64,000 nt of DNA, taken from assembly GCA_003054695.1 (NCBI GenBank), contig QAZA01000050.1, positions 1-64,000 on the forward strand, given 5' to 3'. Below, in pieces: positions 1 to 7,985 of the stretch. The position numbers and the translations under genes are program-made. Position 1 is the stretch's first letter, and each line of letters opens with the position of its first letter. The stretch is from Verrucomicrobia bacterium LW23 (GTDB lineage Bacteria; Verrucomicrobiota; Verrucomicrobiia; Methylacidiphilales; UBA1321). The notes beneath the pieces were generated by a model, which had not been told where the DNA came from, did not search any database, and worked only from the letters and a program-made list of their open reading frames with translations.

Positions 1-3
1 TCC

Positions 4-45
4 GTTTGTTATAGAGGACTAACAAACTCTATTTTAATTTATTTT
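4..45 (+). terminator. possible intrinsic terminator of a gene left of the window
   Basis: Bases 4-11 (GTTTGTTA) and 20-27 (TAACAAAC) form an 8 bp perfect inverted repeat with an 8-base loop. A T-rich stretch to about position 48 follows. On the plus strand this has the shape of a weak, AT-rich Rho-independent terminator. The gene it would serve is not in the window. The stem is AT-rich, so confidence is limited. Confidence 0.3.
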
Positions 46-160
46 TTAGGTGTGCATGGGGAGGGGTGCGATTAGAAGTGGTGCGCGCAGATGGATTGGT
101 CTATGAGATACGGATGAATAACAAGAAGAATGAGAACCAGGAAAGAGAGGTACGGCTGCC

Positions 161-2974
161 TCAGTCAAGGCCAAGAAGAGCGGCGATGGCGCGGGCGGTG
201 GCGGGGTGCCGGGACAGGAGGGCGCCGGCGGCGGCGACCTGGGGCGAGGTGACGACGGGGGCGGCTTCGGCGCCCTCTGGGGAGTGAGGTGTAGTGGCGA
301 GGGCTTCGCCGGCAGGGATGCTGGCGCCGGCGGCGGGCGGGGCCTTGGCCTCCCAGGCCGGCGTCCACGCTTGCAGATCGGCCAGGGTGCGGGGGAACAC
401 CGCGGCCGCCTCCTTGACGAGGATGGGCAGAGAGCCGGCGCCGTGGGTGCGCAGCACGCGGAACAGTTGCGGCAGCCACGGCATCAGCCGGGGCTCGGGC
501 AGCTCCGCAAAGGTGCGGCTGAGGAGCTCGACGGTGAAGCCGGTCAGGCCGGGTGCAAATGTCAGGCCCAGGAGGAAGCCGCTGAGGTACTCCGGCAGAC
601 GCGGGAGAAGAAGCTCGTTGGAGAGCACGTTGTCAAAGTAGGCTCGCAGCTCCGCAATGCGCCGCAATTGCAGGACGTTTTCGGCGCACCAGAGCAGGCC
701 GAGCTTTACCGGGTCCTCCGTTGCGGCAGCCTGGCGCACGGCGATGAGCAGCTCGCTGCGTTGGCAGCCGAAGGAAAGCGCAAGGCTCTCCAGCGTAAAG
801 ATAAACCGCAGCATGGAGGCCAGGTCCTCCGGCTTTACACCGCGATCCGTAAAGGCGTGCGGAAGCTGCGCGCAATAGTGGCGGTAGCCTGTCTGCACAA
901 AGTTGCCCAGCCACGGCGGGACGCCCTCCGGCGTGCCGCGGTAGTAGTGCACCAGCTTCTGGGTGCGCGCGTAGACGTCGGGTGCGTCGCTGACGTTCTC
1001 GGCCGTGACGAGCAGGTGCGTGGCTCGCTCGCCAAAGTCCTCGGCCAGGCGCTCGCTGCGCATCAGCAGCAGGCATTTCTCGACGACATCGAGGGCCACG
1101 GCCGTCGTGGCGTCCGGGGCGTAGGCGTCGGTTGTCAGGCGCCGCTCCAGCACGCTCTCGACGGTTATGCCCTCGTAGGCAAGCTGCACAAGCTCGCCCT
1201 GAAACTTGCCCAGGGCCAGGTCCCAGCTCTCCTGCTCGCTGGTTTGCCCCAGCACAAGCTGGCCCATGATGGGCCTGACGGCCGGGGGAACCAGGTAGCG
1301 CAGCTTCCACAGCAGCTCCGAGCAGGGGCGGTACTGCGGGTTGGCGCGCAGATCCAGCAGTGCGCGCTGGATGGTGCGGGCCTCCAGGTTAACGGGCAGG
1401 ACTCGGAGCCTGTCGTAGATGTTCTGCGCCAGGGGCGGCAGCGAGTTATAGCCGATCTTGCCAATCCGGTCGCCACCCAGCAGGATCTCGCAGATCTTGC
1501 GGATATCGCGCTTCTTTGGCACGCGCTCCTTTTCCAGGCACGTGATGGCGGCGTCGCGGAAATCGTAAGGCGTGGGGTGGTGGCGATTGCGCAAATGCGC
1601 GAGAAGCACGGACGTCTGGTAGATCGCGATGCTGTCCGCCGTGCTGGCCATATACCCGTCCTTGCGCGCCAGGCTGGTTACCTGCGTGGACCACTGCAAC
1701 AGCTCGTCGTGATTCTCCGGCAAAGGCGCCGGCGGCGTGGCCAGATAGGCCTGCAGGCGATTCTCCGGCCCGGCCGCCGCCCCGGCAGAGGCGGGGATTG
1801 GCGGCGGCGTGGCAGCGGACTTCTTCGGCTTCGCTTTGCTCGGCGTCGCAGATTTCGCATCGATCTTATAGGACTGGACCTGCTGCAGGGATAGCTGCCG
1901 CTTCCACATCGCCTCGGCCAGGCTTACTGCGCCGGGCGGCATGCCAAACTGGCGCTCGATGGAGGCATAGCTGCTGGGCAGCACTCCATACAGCCACTCC
2001 GTGGCGCTCACCGGCGGCACATCCCACAGGGTGGGCGAGGCGGCGCCGAACTCCTGCACGTGCGAGGCCGTGTGGGCGGCGCCACAGATGTAGATGGCGT
2101 CGCGCGGGGAGATGCCGGTGGCGCGGAGGTGCGTCTTTATTCGCGTCCACATGTAGCGCTCGCGCAGTTCGTCCTCGATCTTGTCCTCGGCATTCTGCCC
2201 CAGGCGGCGCACCAGACTGCCTATCATAAAGAGGACCTGGCGGTAGGTCTCAAAATCGGCCTCAAACAAGGGTTGCTCCACGTACTGCTCCCACCACTCG
2301 CTGTAGTGTTGCACGCGCGCCTTTTGCAGCAGCACCTGCACAAAGCGGGGAAAGGTGGGGCGCAGCTCGCCCAGTTGCACGCCTACGGCGCCGCCGTGCA
2401 TTTTGGCTTCGTCGGCGGCCGGCTCCTCGGAGGCGTCGGTTTCCTCCGGGGCGATGTACTCCGGCTCGCGCGTCCACTGAAACACGTGGTCGGCCGTGCG
2501 ATCGATCATGCGCAGCGGCGTACCCGTGGCATGCGCGTACGCAATGGCCTGGAACTCCGCCGAGAACTCCGTGAGCGGCAGGACGAGGCTGAGCGGCCCG
2601 GACGGCACGCGGCGGCCCTCCACGGGCGGCACATTACTGTAATCCACCTTGGCCGCAAAGGCTTGTATCGCCACGGGCAGCCGGCAGTCGCCAAGCTTGA
2701 CGAACTCCCGCTGCATGTCCTCGCAGCCCTCCATAAAGATGACCTGGGGCGGGCGCTCGCGCAGGCGCTTAAGCAAATGCAGCGCTGCCGCCGGGGAGTG
2801 ATGCTTGACCGGGAACATCTCCAGCGGCTCGGCGCAGGCGCGCTCAACATCCGCGACAATGCCTCCCAGCAAGTCGGCCAGCGGCCGGGCGTCGGTCGAG
2901 AACTCCTGCGCCAGTTGCAGGAACTGGGCCCGCAAAGGCTCAAAGGGCGATGGCAGTGGAGGCGGCGTGGGCAT
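161..2974 (-). CDS. DUF5682 family protein (YehM-like), last gene of MoxR/vWA operon
   Basis: A 937-residue soluble protein without signal peptide or membrane segment. The N-terminal part carries an HHSP motif near residue 57, a hydrophobic strand ending in MEGCED near 80-86, and CGAAHTASH at 297-305. This spacing of acidic and histidine motifs resembles the DUF5682 family, which I associate with the EreA/ChaN-like fold; that fold link is from memory. Residues about 375-420 form an Ala/Pro/Lys-rich linker, followed by a long helical C-terminal half with no motif I recognise. It starts 20 bp after the MoxR stop codon and is the last gene of a five-gene minus-strand operon. E. coli YehM is the likely counterpart. 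The biochemical activity is unknown. Confidence 0.75.
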   Translation of the reverse strand: MPTPPPLPSPFEPLRAQFLQLAQEFSTDARPLADLLGGIVADVERACAEPLEMFPVKHHSPAAALHLLKRLRERPPQVIFMEGCEDMQREFVKLGDCRLPVAIQAFAAKVDYSNVPPVEGRRVPSGPLSLVLPLTEFSAEFQAIAYAHATGTPLRMIDRTADHVFQWTREPEYIAPEETDASEEPAADEAKMHGGAVGVQLGELRPTFPRFVQVLLQKARVQHYSEWWEQYVEQPLFEADFETYRQVLFMIGSLVRRLGQNAEDKIEDELRERYMWTRIKTHLRATGISPRDAIYICGAAHTASHVQEFGAASPTLWDVPPVSATEWLYGVLPSSYASIERQFGMPPGAVSLAEAMWKRQLSLQQVQSYKIDAKSATPSKAKPKKSAATPPPIPASAGAAAGPENRLQAYLATPPAPLPENHDELLQWSTQVTSLARKDGYMASTADSIAIYQTSVLLAHLRNRHHPTPYDFRDAAITCLEKERVPKKRDIRKICEILLGGDRIGKIGYNSLPPLAQNIYDRLRVLPVNLEARTIQRALLDLRANPQYRPCSELLWKLRYLVPPAVRPIMGQLVLGQTSEQESWDLALGKFQGELVQLAYEGITVESVLERRLTTDAYAPDATTAVALDVVEKCLLLMRSERLAEDFGERATHLLVTAENVSDAPDVYARTQKLVHYYRGTPEGVPPWLGNFVQTGYRHYCAQLPHAFTDRGVKPEDLASMLRFIFTLESLALSFGCQRSELLIAVRQAAATEDPVKLGLLWCAENVLQLRRIAELRAYFDNVLSNELLLPRLPEYLSGFLLGLTFAPGLTGFTVELLSRTFAELPEPRLMPWLPQLFRVLRTHGAGSLPILVKEAAAVFPRTLADLQAWTPAWEAKAPPAAGASIPAGEALATTPHSPEGAEAAPVVTSPQVAAAGALLSRHPATARAIAALLGLD

Positions 2975-2994
2975 GGTGCACCGGTTACCTGGTC

Positions 2995-4176
2995 TTACTT
3001 GGCCTTCTTCCCCGAAGCAGCAGCTTCCTTTTCGCTGATGCCGAGCGCCTGAATGCCGCCCGACTCGAACTCCTTCCAGCCGCCGCCGTGCTCTTTGGCG
3101 CGTTTGGCCACCACGGCATGCCAGAACTTGCTGAGAATCGACACGTCCTCCGGCATGCGTCGCACCAGGGAGCCCACCAGGCTGCGGGCCAGCACCTCGG
3201 GGCGCAGCTGTGTATCGCCAAAAAACTGGCCGTGAAGGATCGCGTCCTCCAGCACGCAGATCTGCTCTGCCGTCGAGAGGGCGCTTTCCAGGCGGCCTTC
3301 CTCGCTGGTCTCCGCGGTGGAGGCCTCGCGCAGGTCGGCAAAGGTCTGGAGCAGAATGTCCAGCAGCGCAGGCGGCGTATCGATCGAGAAGGAGTTGCGC
3401 GCCAGCAGCTCCTGAGTGCGGAACGTCACGATCTCCCGCTCGGTCTTCTGGTTCTTCACGATGGGAATCTGCACAAAATTGAAGCGGCGCTTGAGCGCGC
3501 TGGAGAGATCGTTAACGCCGCGGTCCCTCGCATTGGCCGTGGCGATGATGTTGAAGCCGGGCTCCGCAAACACGATGTTGTCCTCGTCCAGCTCGGGAAT
3601 CGCCACGTACTTTTCCGAGAGCATCGAAATCAGCGCGTCCTGCACGTCGCTGCTGCAGCGCGTCAGCTCCTCAAAGCGGCCCAGCGTGCCGGCTTTCATC
3701 GAGGCCATCAGCGGGCTGGGGATCAGGCTCTCGTGCGACTGCCCCTTGGCGATAACCATCGCGACGTTCCACGAGTATTTGATGTGATCCTCCACCGTGC
3801 CGGCGGTGCCCTGCACCACCTTGGTGCTGTCTCCGCAAATGGCGGCGGCCAGCAGCTCCGCCAGCCAGCTTTTGCCGGTGCCGGGGTCGCCGATAAGCAG
3901 CAGGCCGCGGTCGCTGGCCAGGGTAACGATGGCGCGCTCCACCGTGCCGCTGTCGCCAAAAAACTTCTGCACAATCGGCCGGTCCAGCTTGTCGCCGGGC
4001 TGGCTGCCCAGGATGAACAGGCGCACGACGCGGGGCGAGAGCTTCCAGGTAAAGGGCTTGGGGTGCTTGTCGATCGAAAGCAGGTAGGCCAGTTCCTCGG
4101 CATACTTGGCTTCCGCGGGCGGGCGCAGCATGGCGCGGTCAGCTTCGGGCTTGGTGGCAGGGGGGGTGGTGGGCAT
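2995..4176 (-). CDS. MoxR-family AAA+ ATPase (YehL-like)
   Basis: A 393-residue AAA+ ATPase. The Walker A motif GDPGTGKS is at residues 96-103, a Walker B-like RFEEL at 168-172, a sensor-1 asparagine in ATANARD near 215 and an arginine-finger-like LKRRF at 229-232. MoxR ATPases usually act as chaperone-type remodelers working with a vWA protein that presents the target through a metal site, and the vWA partner is the gene immediately upstream (9 bp gap). The first 80 residues before the ATPase core are longer than in minimal MoxR proteins, as in the YehL branch. The start ATG is fixed by the tight packing against the vWA stop. The substrate is not known. Confidence 0.85.
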   Translation of the reverse strand: MPTTPPATKPEADRAMLRPPAEAKYAEELAYLLSIDKHPKPFTWKLSPRVVRLFILGSQPGDKLDRPIVQKFFGDSGTVERAIVTLASDRGLLLIGDPGTGKSWLAELLAAAICGDSTKVVQGTAGTVEDHIKYSWNVAMVIAKGQSHESLIPSPLMASMKAGTLGRFEELTRCSSDVQDALISMLSEKYVAIPELDEDNIVFAEPGFNIIATANARDRGVNDLSSALKRRFNFVQIPIVKNQKTEREIVTFRTQELLARNSFSIDTPPALLDILLQTFADLREASTAETSEEGRLESALSTAEQICVLEDAILHGQFFGDTQLRPEVLARSLVGSLVRRMPEDVSILSKFWHAVVAKRAKEHGGGWKEFESGGIQALGISEKEAAASGKKAK

Positions 4177-4185
4177 GGCTGTCGG

Positions 4186-5685
4186 TCAGGTGAGCTGTGT
4201 TTTAAGTTCGGCGATAAGTTTTTTGATGTTACCGGTAAAGACGGGCCGGCCGATTTGCTTGAGCTCCTTGCGAAACCAGTCATCGACGCTGAAATAGCCG
4301 GTGCCGCTGACGGAGCCGACCGGAATAAAATGGACGCCTTGCGCGACGACCTCGCGGATCATCGGCATCAGTTCGCGGCGCTCGTAGAAGTCGGAGATCC
4401 ACACCATGGTGGTCCGCGTCGGGTCCTGAATCTTCTCCCGCGCGGCCACCATGGCCAGCGGGCCGTCGTTGCCGCCGCCAAGGTTGGTGCGCATCAGGGC
4501 CTCGAAGGGATCGTGCGCCCACTCGGTCAGGTCCACCACCACGGTGTCGAAGGCGATGAGGCTGACGTCGATGTTGGGCAGGCTGGCGAAGATGGAGGCG
4601 AGGATGGCGCACTGCGTCATCGCGTCAAGCATGGACCCGGACTGGTCCACCACCACGATGAAATACTTCATCAGCTCCTTGCGCGAGCGCTGCTTGTAAA
4701 ACAGCCGGTCGACGTAGAGCAGCTCGCTCGCCGGATCATAGTTCGGCAGGTTCTTCCAGATGGTGCGCTTGAGATCCAGGTTGCGGAAGACGCGCTTGGG
4801 CGGCACGGAGCGGTCCGGCGGGCCCTTTTGGGACTGCAGCACCTGCTTGCGCAGCACCTCGGCCAGCTTGTCGACGTAGCTGCGCATAATCTTTTTGGCG
4901 TTGGCTAGGGCGACGCCGGAGAGATTCGACTTGTCGTGCATCAGCTGCTCGATAACGGGGAGCGTCGCGGGGATGCGCGCGGCCAGTTCGTCGTCGTTAA
5001 GGGCCTCGCGCAGGTCCATCCGCTTGATCAGATCGCTCTCCATGGCGCGCAGTTCCTCGCGCAGCTGCGTGTCGTCGATGAGCGGGCGATTGCCGCCCGC
5101 CCCGCCGCCCGGCCCCGGCGCGCAAAGCAGAGAACTCGTGTTGCCACCCATTTCGGCCGGATCCATGCCAAACATCTGCGCAAAAACGCCCAGGTCCTCC
5201 TGCCACTGCCGATACTGCTGGGCTGTTACCGACTTTTCATCCGGGTTGCTGCCGAAGACGTTGAGCAGGATCTTGCCATAGAGCAGCGTGTGGTCGAGGG
5301 TCAGCGGCGCCGTCGCTGCCGCGGGCACCGGGCTGCTCTCCGCCGGCTCTTCCGTGGCGTCATCGTCGTCGGCGCCCTCCACCTCCACAGCAGCTTCCTC
5401 CCCCGCCGCTTCCGCAGCCGGGTCCACGGAGAAGCGCGCCTGCAGCTCGGTCAGTTTATCCTTAAGCTGCGGGTGCCGGCGCACCAGTGTTTCCAGGCTG
5501 GTCTTGCCCTCCAGCAGGGGTGGGGGCAGGTCCAGGCGATCGATCACCTCGCTCGCCATCCCCTCGAAACCGGGCGCCAGCTCCTGCAGGTTAAACACGG
5601 CGGAGAGAAGGCGCCAGTACAGCACCTGCCGGCAGCGGGCCTGCGCGGTTTCCGAAAGAGGAGGAAGTGGGGGTTTGGCACTCAT
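4186..5685 (-). CDS. vWA domain protein, CoxE type (YehP-like)
   Basis: A 499-residue protein with a C-terminal von Willebrand A domain. The MIDAS motif DQSGS is at residues 347-351, followed by a conserved threonine/aspartate region and VWISDFYERRE. The N-terminal 120 residues are helical, then an Asp/Glu/Ala-rich acidic linker (about 125-160). I chose the ATG at 5685: an in-frame extension upstream would only read the neighbouring gene out of frame, and the upstream stop codon lies two bases before this ATG (TGA-AA-ATG), implying translational coupling. It is the likely adaptor of the MoxR ATPase encoded just downstream. No secretion signal is seen, so the complex should be cytoplasmic. Confidence 0.82.
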   Translation of the reverse strand: MSAKPPLPPLSETAQARCRQVLYWRLLSAVFNLQELAPGFEGMASEVIDRLDLPPPLLEGKTSLETLVRRHPQLKDKLTELQARFSVDPAAEAAGEEAAVEVEGADDDDATEEPAESSPVPAAATAPLTLDHTLLYGKILLNVFGSNPDEKSVTAQQYRQWQEDLGVFAQMFGMDPAEMGGNTSSLLCAPGPGGGAGGNRPLIDDTQLREELRAMESDLIKRMDLREALNDDELAARIPATLPVIEQLMHDKSNLSGVALANAKKIMRSYVDKLAEVLRKQVLQSQKGPPDRSVPPKRVFRNLDLKRTIWKNLPNYDPASELLYVDRLFYKQRSRKELMKYFIVVVDQSGSMLDAMTQCAILASIFASLPNIDVSLIAFDTVVVDLTEWAHDPFEALMRTNLGGGNDGPLAMVAAREKIQDPTRTTMVWISDFYERRELMPMIREVVAQGVHFIPVGSVSGTGYFSVDDWFRKELKQIGRPVFTGNIKKLIAELKTQLT

Positions 5686-5687
5686 TT

Positions 5688-7142
5688 TCAGGCTCGCAGC
5701 ATTTTGCTCGCGCGCTCGCGCAGGGTTTCCATGGTGGTGGATTTGCTGGCGCGAAGTTGCTCCCAGGCTCGGCAGGCGGTGCTGATCCAGCGAGGAGGCA
5801 GGGCGCCCTCCGCCTTGCGATCCGCCGCGCTTTTGGGGGGCTGGGCGGCCAGCGGCCTGGCAAAGGCCAGGAGCGGCTGGATGCACCATCCGTTGCGCTC
5901 AAACCGCCAGAAGCCGATGAGCGAGGTTGCCGTGGCGACGGCCCGCGGATTAAGCTCCGACCACCGTGGATGAAACAGGAACGTGAGCGGAAACCGATGG
6001 CCGCCGATCTCCACGTGCAAGTCGTCGCCCTCCCCGGCACCGTCCCGGTTGAGCTCAAGGTCGGCGACGACCGGCCCCTCCACCAGGGCCGGGTAGCGCA
6101 GGTGCAGCGGATGCCGGTCGAACGGCTCCGCCCGAGGCAGGGGCTCCGCCAGGGCCAGCCACGCCTTCAGCGCGGCCGCGGGGTCCGCCGGGTTAGCCAT
6201 CACTGCTGCTGCCGGGCGCAGGCGACCGTCGGCGTCCAGCTTCCCCGTCACCCCGAGGGCGCGTCCCTCGGCCAGCGCGGTGAGAAAAGGATCAATCGTG
6301 GGGTGAAAGAGGCGGCAGATCTCGCTGCCGTCGATAAGATCCACCTTGTACGCCTGCCACTCCACCCGCACCAGGCGCGGCTTTTCCTCGCGCTCGCATG
6401 CCAGCACGGCGGTCAGCGAAAAGCGCGCGAACCCGGCGTGACTGCGCACCTCGGCGCCCAGCGGGGTCAGCGTGCCACGCACATCCTGGCCCACGGCGGC
6501 CGTTGCGCCGGGCGGCAGCAGGCGGGTGAGCAGCAGACTGCGCGTCCACAAATCCGCCCAGCGCGTTTGGGGCACAGCGTGTTGGGAGAGCGGCACCTGG
6601 GCGCACAGCTCCCGCCAAAAGCCGTCCAGAATCAGATGCGCTCGCTGCAGGCCGGGGCTCTCCAGAAGGCGCGTGAGCGTGAGAGCAAACGGGGCAACCT
6701 CCGCCTCGCCCAGGTTGCGCCAGCCGTGCATCGCCAGCTCCAGCAGCCACTGTTGCGCGGCCTGCAGCGCCGCCGCCTCCGCGGCCGCGGGCGCGCGGAA
6801 AAGCGGGGCGATATCGGGGTCCGGCGCGACGGGAACCTGCAGCGCTTCGGCAAGGTGCGCGGCCAACGCATCGTGCAGCGCGCCCAGCAACGCCGCCCGC
6901 CCCGCCGCCAGCGCCAGGGCGCCGGCCGGCTTCACCTCGTGACCCTCAATCTGCTCGCGCGCCTCCCGCAGCGGCTGTGCGAAGGGCGATGCCTCCAGCG
7001 CCAGCAAAAACTGCTCCAGCGCGTGCGAGTCGTCGTGGTTCAACCGCCCCAGGCCGCTGGCCAGGCAGGCGTCAAAGCCATGAATCAGCTCCAGCGTCTC
7101 GGCAACCCCGGCGGGAGGTGAAAGCAATGCGGAAGTGTGCAT
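5688..7142 (-). CDS. unrecognised protein of the SWIM/vWA/MoxR operon
   Basis: A 484-residue Ala/Leu-rich soluble protein that I do not recognise. It is mostly helical in the first 250 residues (a HEAT- or TPR-like look without a clear repeat). The C-terminal half has more beta character (for example GGHRFPLTFLFHP) and ends in a basic helix. The start at 7142 (MHTSALLSPP) is chosen because earlier in-frame codons overlap the SWIM gene out of frame; the gap to the SWIM stop is 28 bp. In other genomes the SWIM protein of this cluster is longer, so this gene may be a split-off C-terminal part of a YehQ-like protein or a DUF5691-like partner. That is inference from position only. Confidence 0.65.
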   Translation of the reverse strand: MHTSALLSPPAGVAETLELIHGFDACLASGLGRLNHDDSHALEQFLLALEASPFAQPLREAREQIEGHEVKPAGALALAAGRAALLGALHDALAAHLAEALQVPVAPDPDIAPLFRAPAAAEAAALQAAQQWLLELAMHGWRNLGEAEVAPFALTLTRLLESPGLQRAHLILDGFWRELCAQVPLSQHAVPQTRWADLWTRSLLLTRLLPPGATAAVGQDVRGTLTPLGAEVRSHAGFARFSLTAVLACEREEKPRLVRVEWQAYKVDLIDGSEICRLFHPTIDPFLTALAEGRALGVTGKLDADGRLRPAAAVMANPADPAAALKAWLALAEPLPRAEPFDRHPLHLRYPALVEGPVVADLELNRDGAGEGDDLHVEIGGHRFPLTFLFHPRWSELNPRAVATATSLIGFWRFERNGWCIQPLLAFARPLAAQPPKSAADRKAEGALPPRWISTACRAWEQLRASKSTTMETLRERASKMLRA

Positions 7143-7170
7143 GCGTTGTTGGTGAATCGACAAGGTGACG

Positions 7171-7698
7171 TTACACAAACCATGCGTCCTCAGCCGCAAC
7201 CTCCGCGGGCGCCGCAAGCTCGCAAAGGCGCAGGTACGCCAGAAAGCGGCTGAAGACGGCACCCGCCGGCTCCTTCTTCTCGTTGCCGGAGATGCCCGAA
7301 CCCAGGGTTTTGGCCGTATAGCTTTCGGGATCGCCCCGCAGCTTGAGATAGGTGGCGACCTGCCGCAGATCGTATTGAAGCACCGCCTCCTGCAGCAGCG
7401 AATCGAGATGCTTGCAGGGGGAGCCGCGAAGGCCGCCGCAAGGGCGGTTATTGTTGGTGCTGCAATAGTAGTTGTGCGTCCCCGCCTCAATCCAGGACAC
7501 ATAGACACGATCCATGTCCGACCCGCTCGAAACCACTCCCTGCAGCCGGCCGCCCAAAAGCTCGACAAAAGGCACCTTCGTCACATTGCGTGCAAGCGCC
7601 TGCACCTGACGCCGCGACAGCGGCCGGAATGTCCCCTCGCACTTTGGTTGAATCGCCTCATTCACCATTGTGCTACATTTGCGCACCGCGGTTGCCAT
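7171..7698 (-). CDS. small SWIM zinc-finger protein, first gene of the operon
   Basis: About 175 residues from the ATG at 7698. Another ATG at 7668 (MVNEAIQPK) and a TTG at 7746 are alternatives, and none has a convincing Shine-Dalgarno. The core shows Cys-x7-Cys-x6-Cys-x-His (YYCSTNNNRPCGG then SPCKHLD), a SWIM-type zinc finger with wider spacing in its first half. SWIM domains bind zinc and often mediate nucleic-acid or protein contacts. The protein is much shorter than E. coli YehQ. It is followed closely by the four other operon members, supporting a role as a substrate or nucleic-acid-recognition subunit of the MoxR/vWA machine. Confidence 0.7.
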   Translation of the reverse strand: MATAVRKCSTMVNEAIQPKCEGTFRPLSRRQVQALARNVTKVPFVELLGGRLQGVVSSGSDMDRVYVSWIEAGTHNYYCSTNNNRPCGGLRGSPCKHLDSLLQEAVLQYDLRQVATYLKLRGDPESYTAKTLGSGISGNEKKEPAGAVFSRFLAYLRLCELAAPAEVAAEDAWFV

Positions 7699-7913
7699 TG
7701 CAATCACTTTCGCGAGCAAATATGGCGTTCGCCACGCTGCAAACAAAGAAGCCGCGCTGACAGATGTTGTCAGGCGGCCCTTCGTGTGGCTGTCTCCTGC
7801 TTGCTTTCCGTACGCTCCAGGATTCCCCCCGCATCGCCCCCGGTGGCTTCCGGCCTGGGCTGCCTTTGGTTGAGGCGGCCTGCGAGCACGGCTTGTGCGC
7901 GCGGAGTCGGATA

Positions 7914-7928
7914 CGGCGGTTGCCGCCG
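7914..7928 (-). terminator. weak GC hairpin after the giant adhesin gene
   Basis: CGGCGG-TTG-CCGCCG is a perfect 6 bp stem with a 3-base loop, about 60 bases past the adhesin stop codon on the minus strand. There is no T-tract, so it could be a pause or mRNA-end structure rather than a true terminator. It lies between the adhesin and the MoxR operon, which share an orientation. Confidence 0.2.
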
Positions 7929-7985
7929 GGGGCGAGGTTTATCCTGGGGAGCTTTCTCTATGTCACTCTTTCGCTATCTGCTGCG

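Noticed and set aside
206-1894. 562-codon plus-strand open frame opposite the DUF5682 gene
   Set aside because: Composition and lack of any recognisable segment mark it as a shadow of the minus-strand gene.
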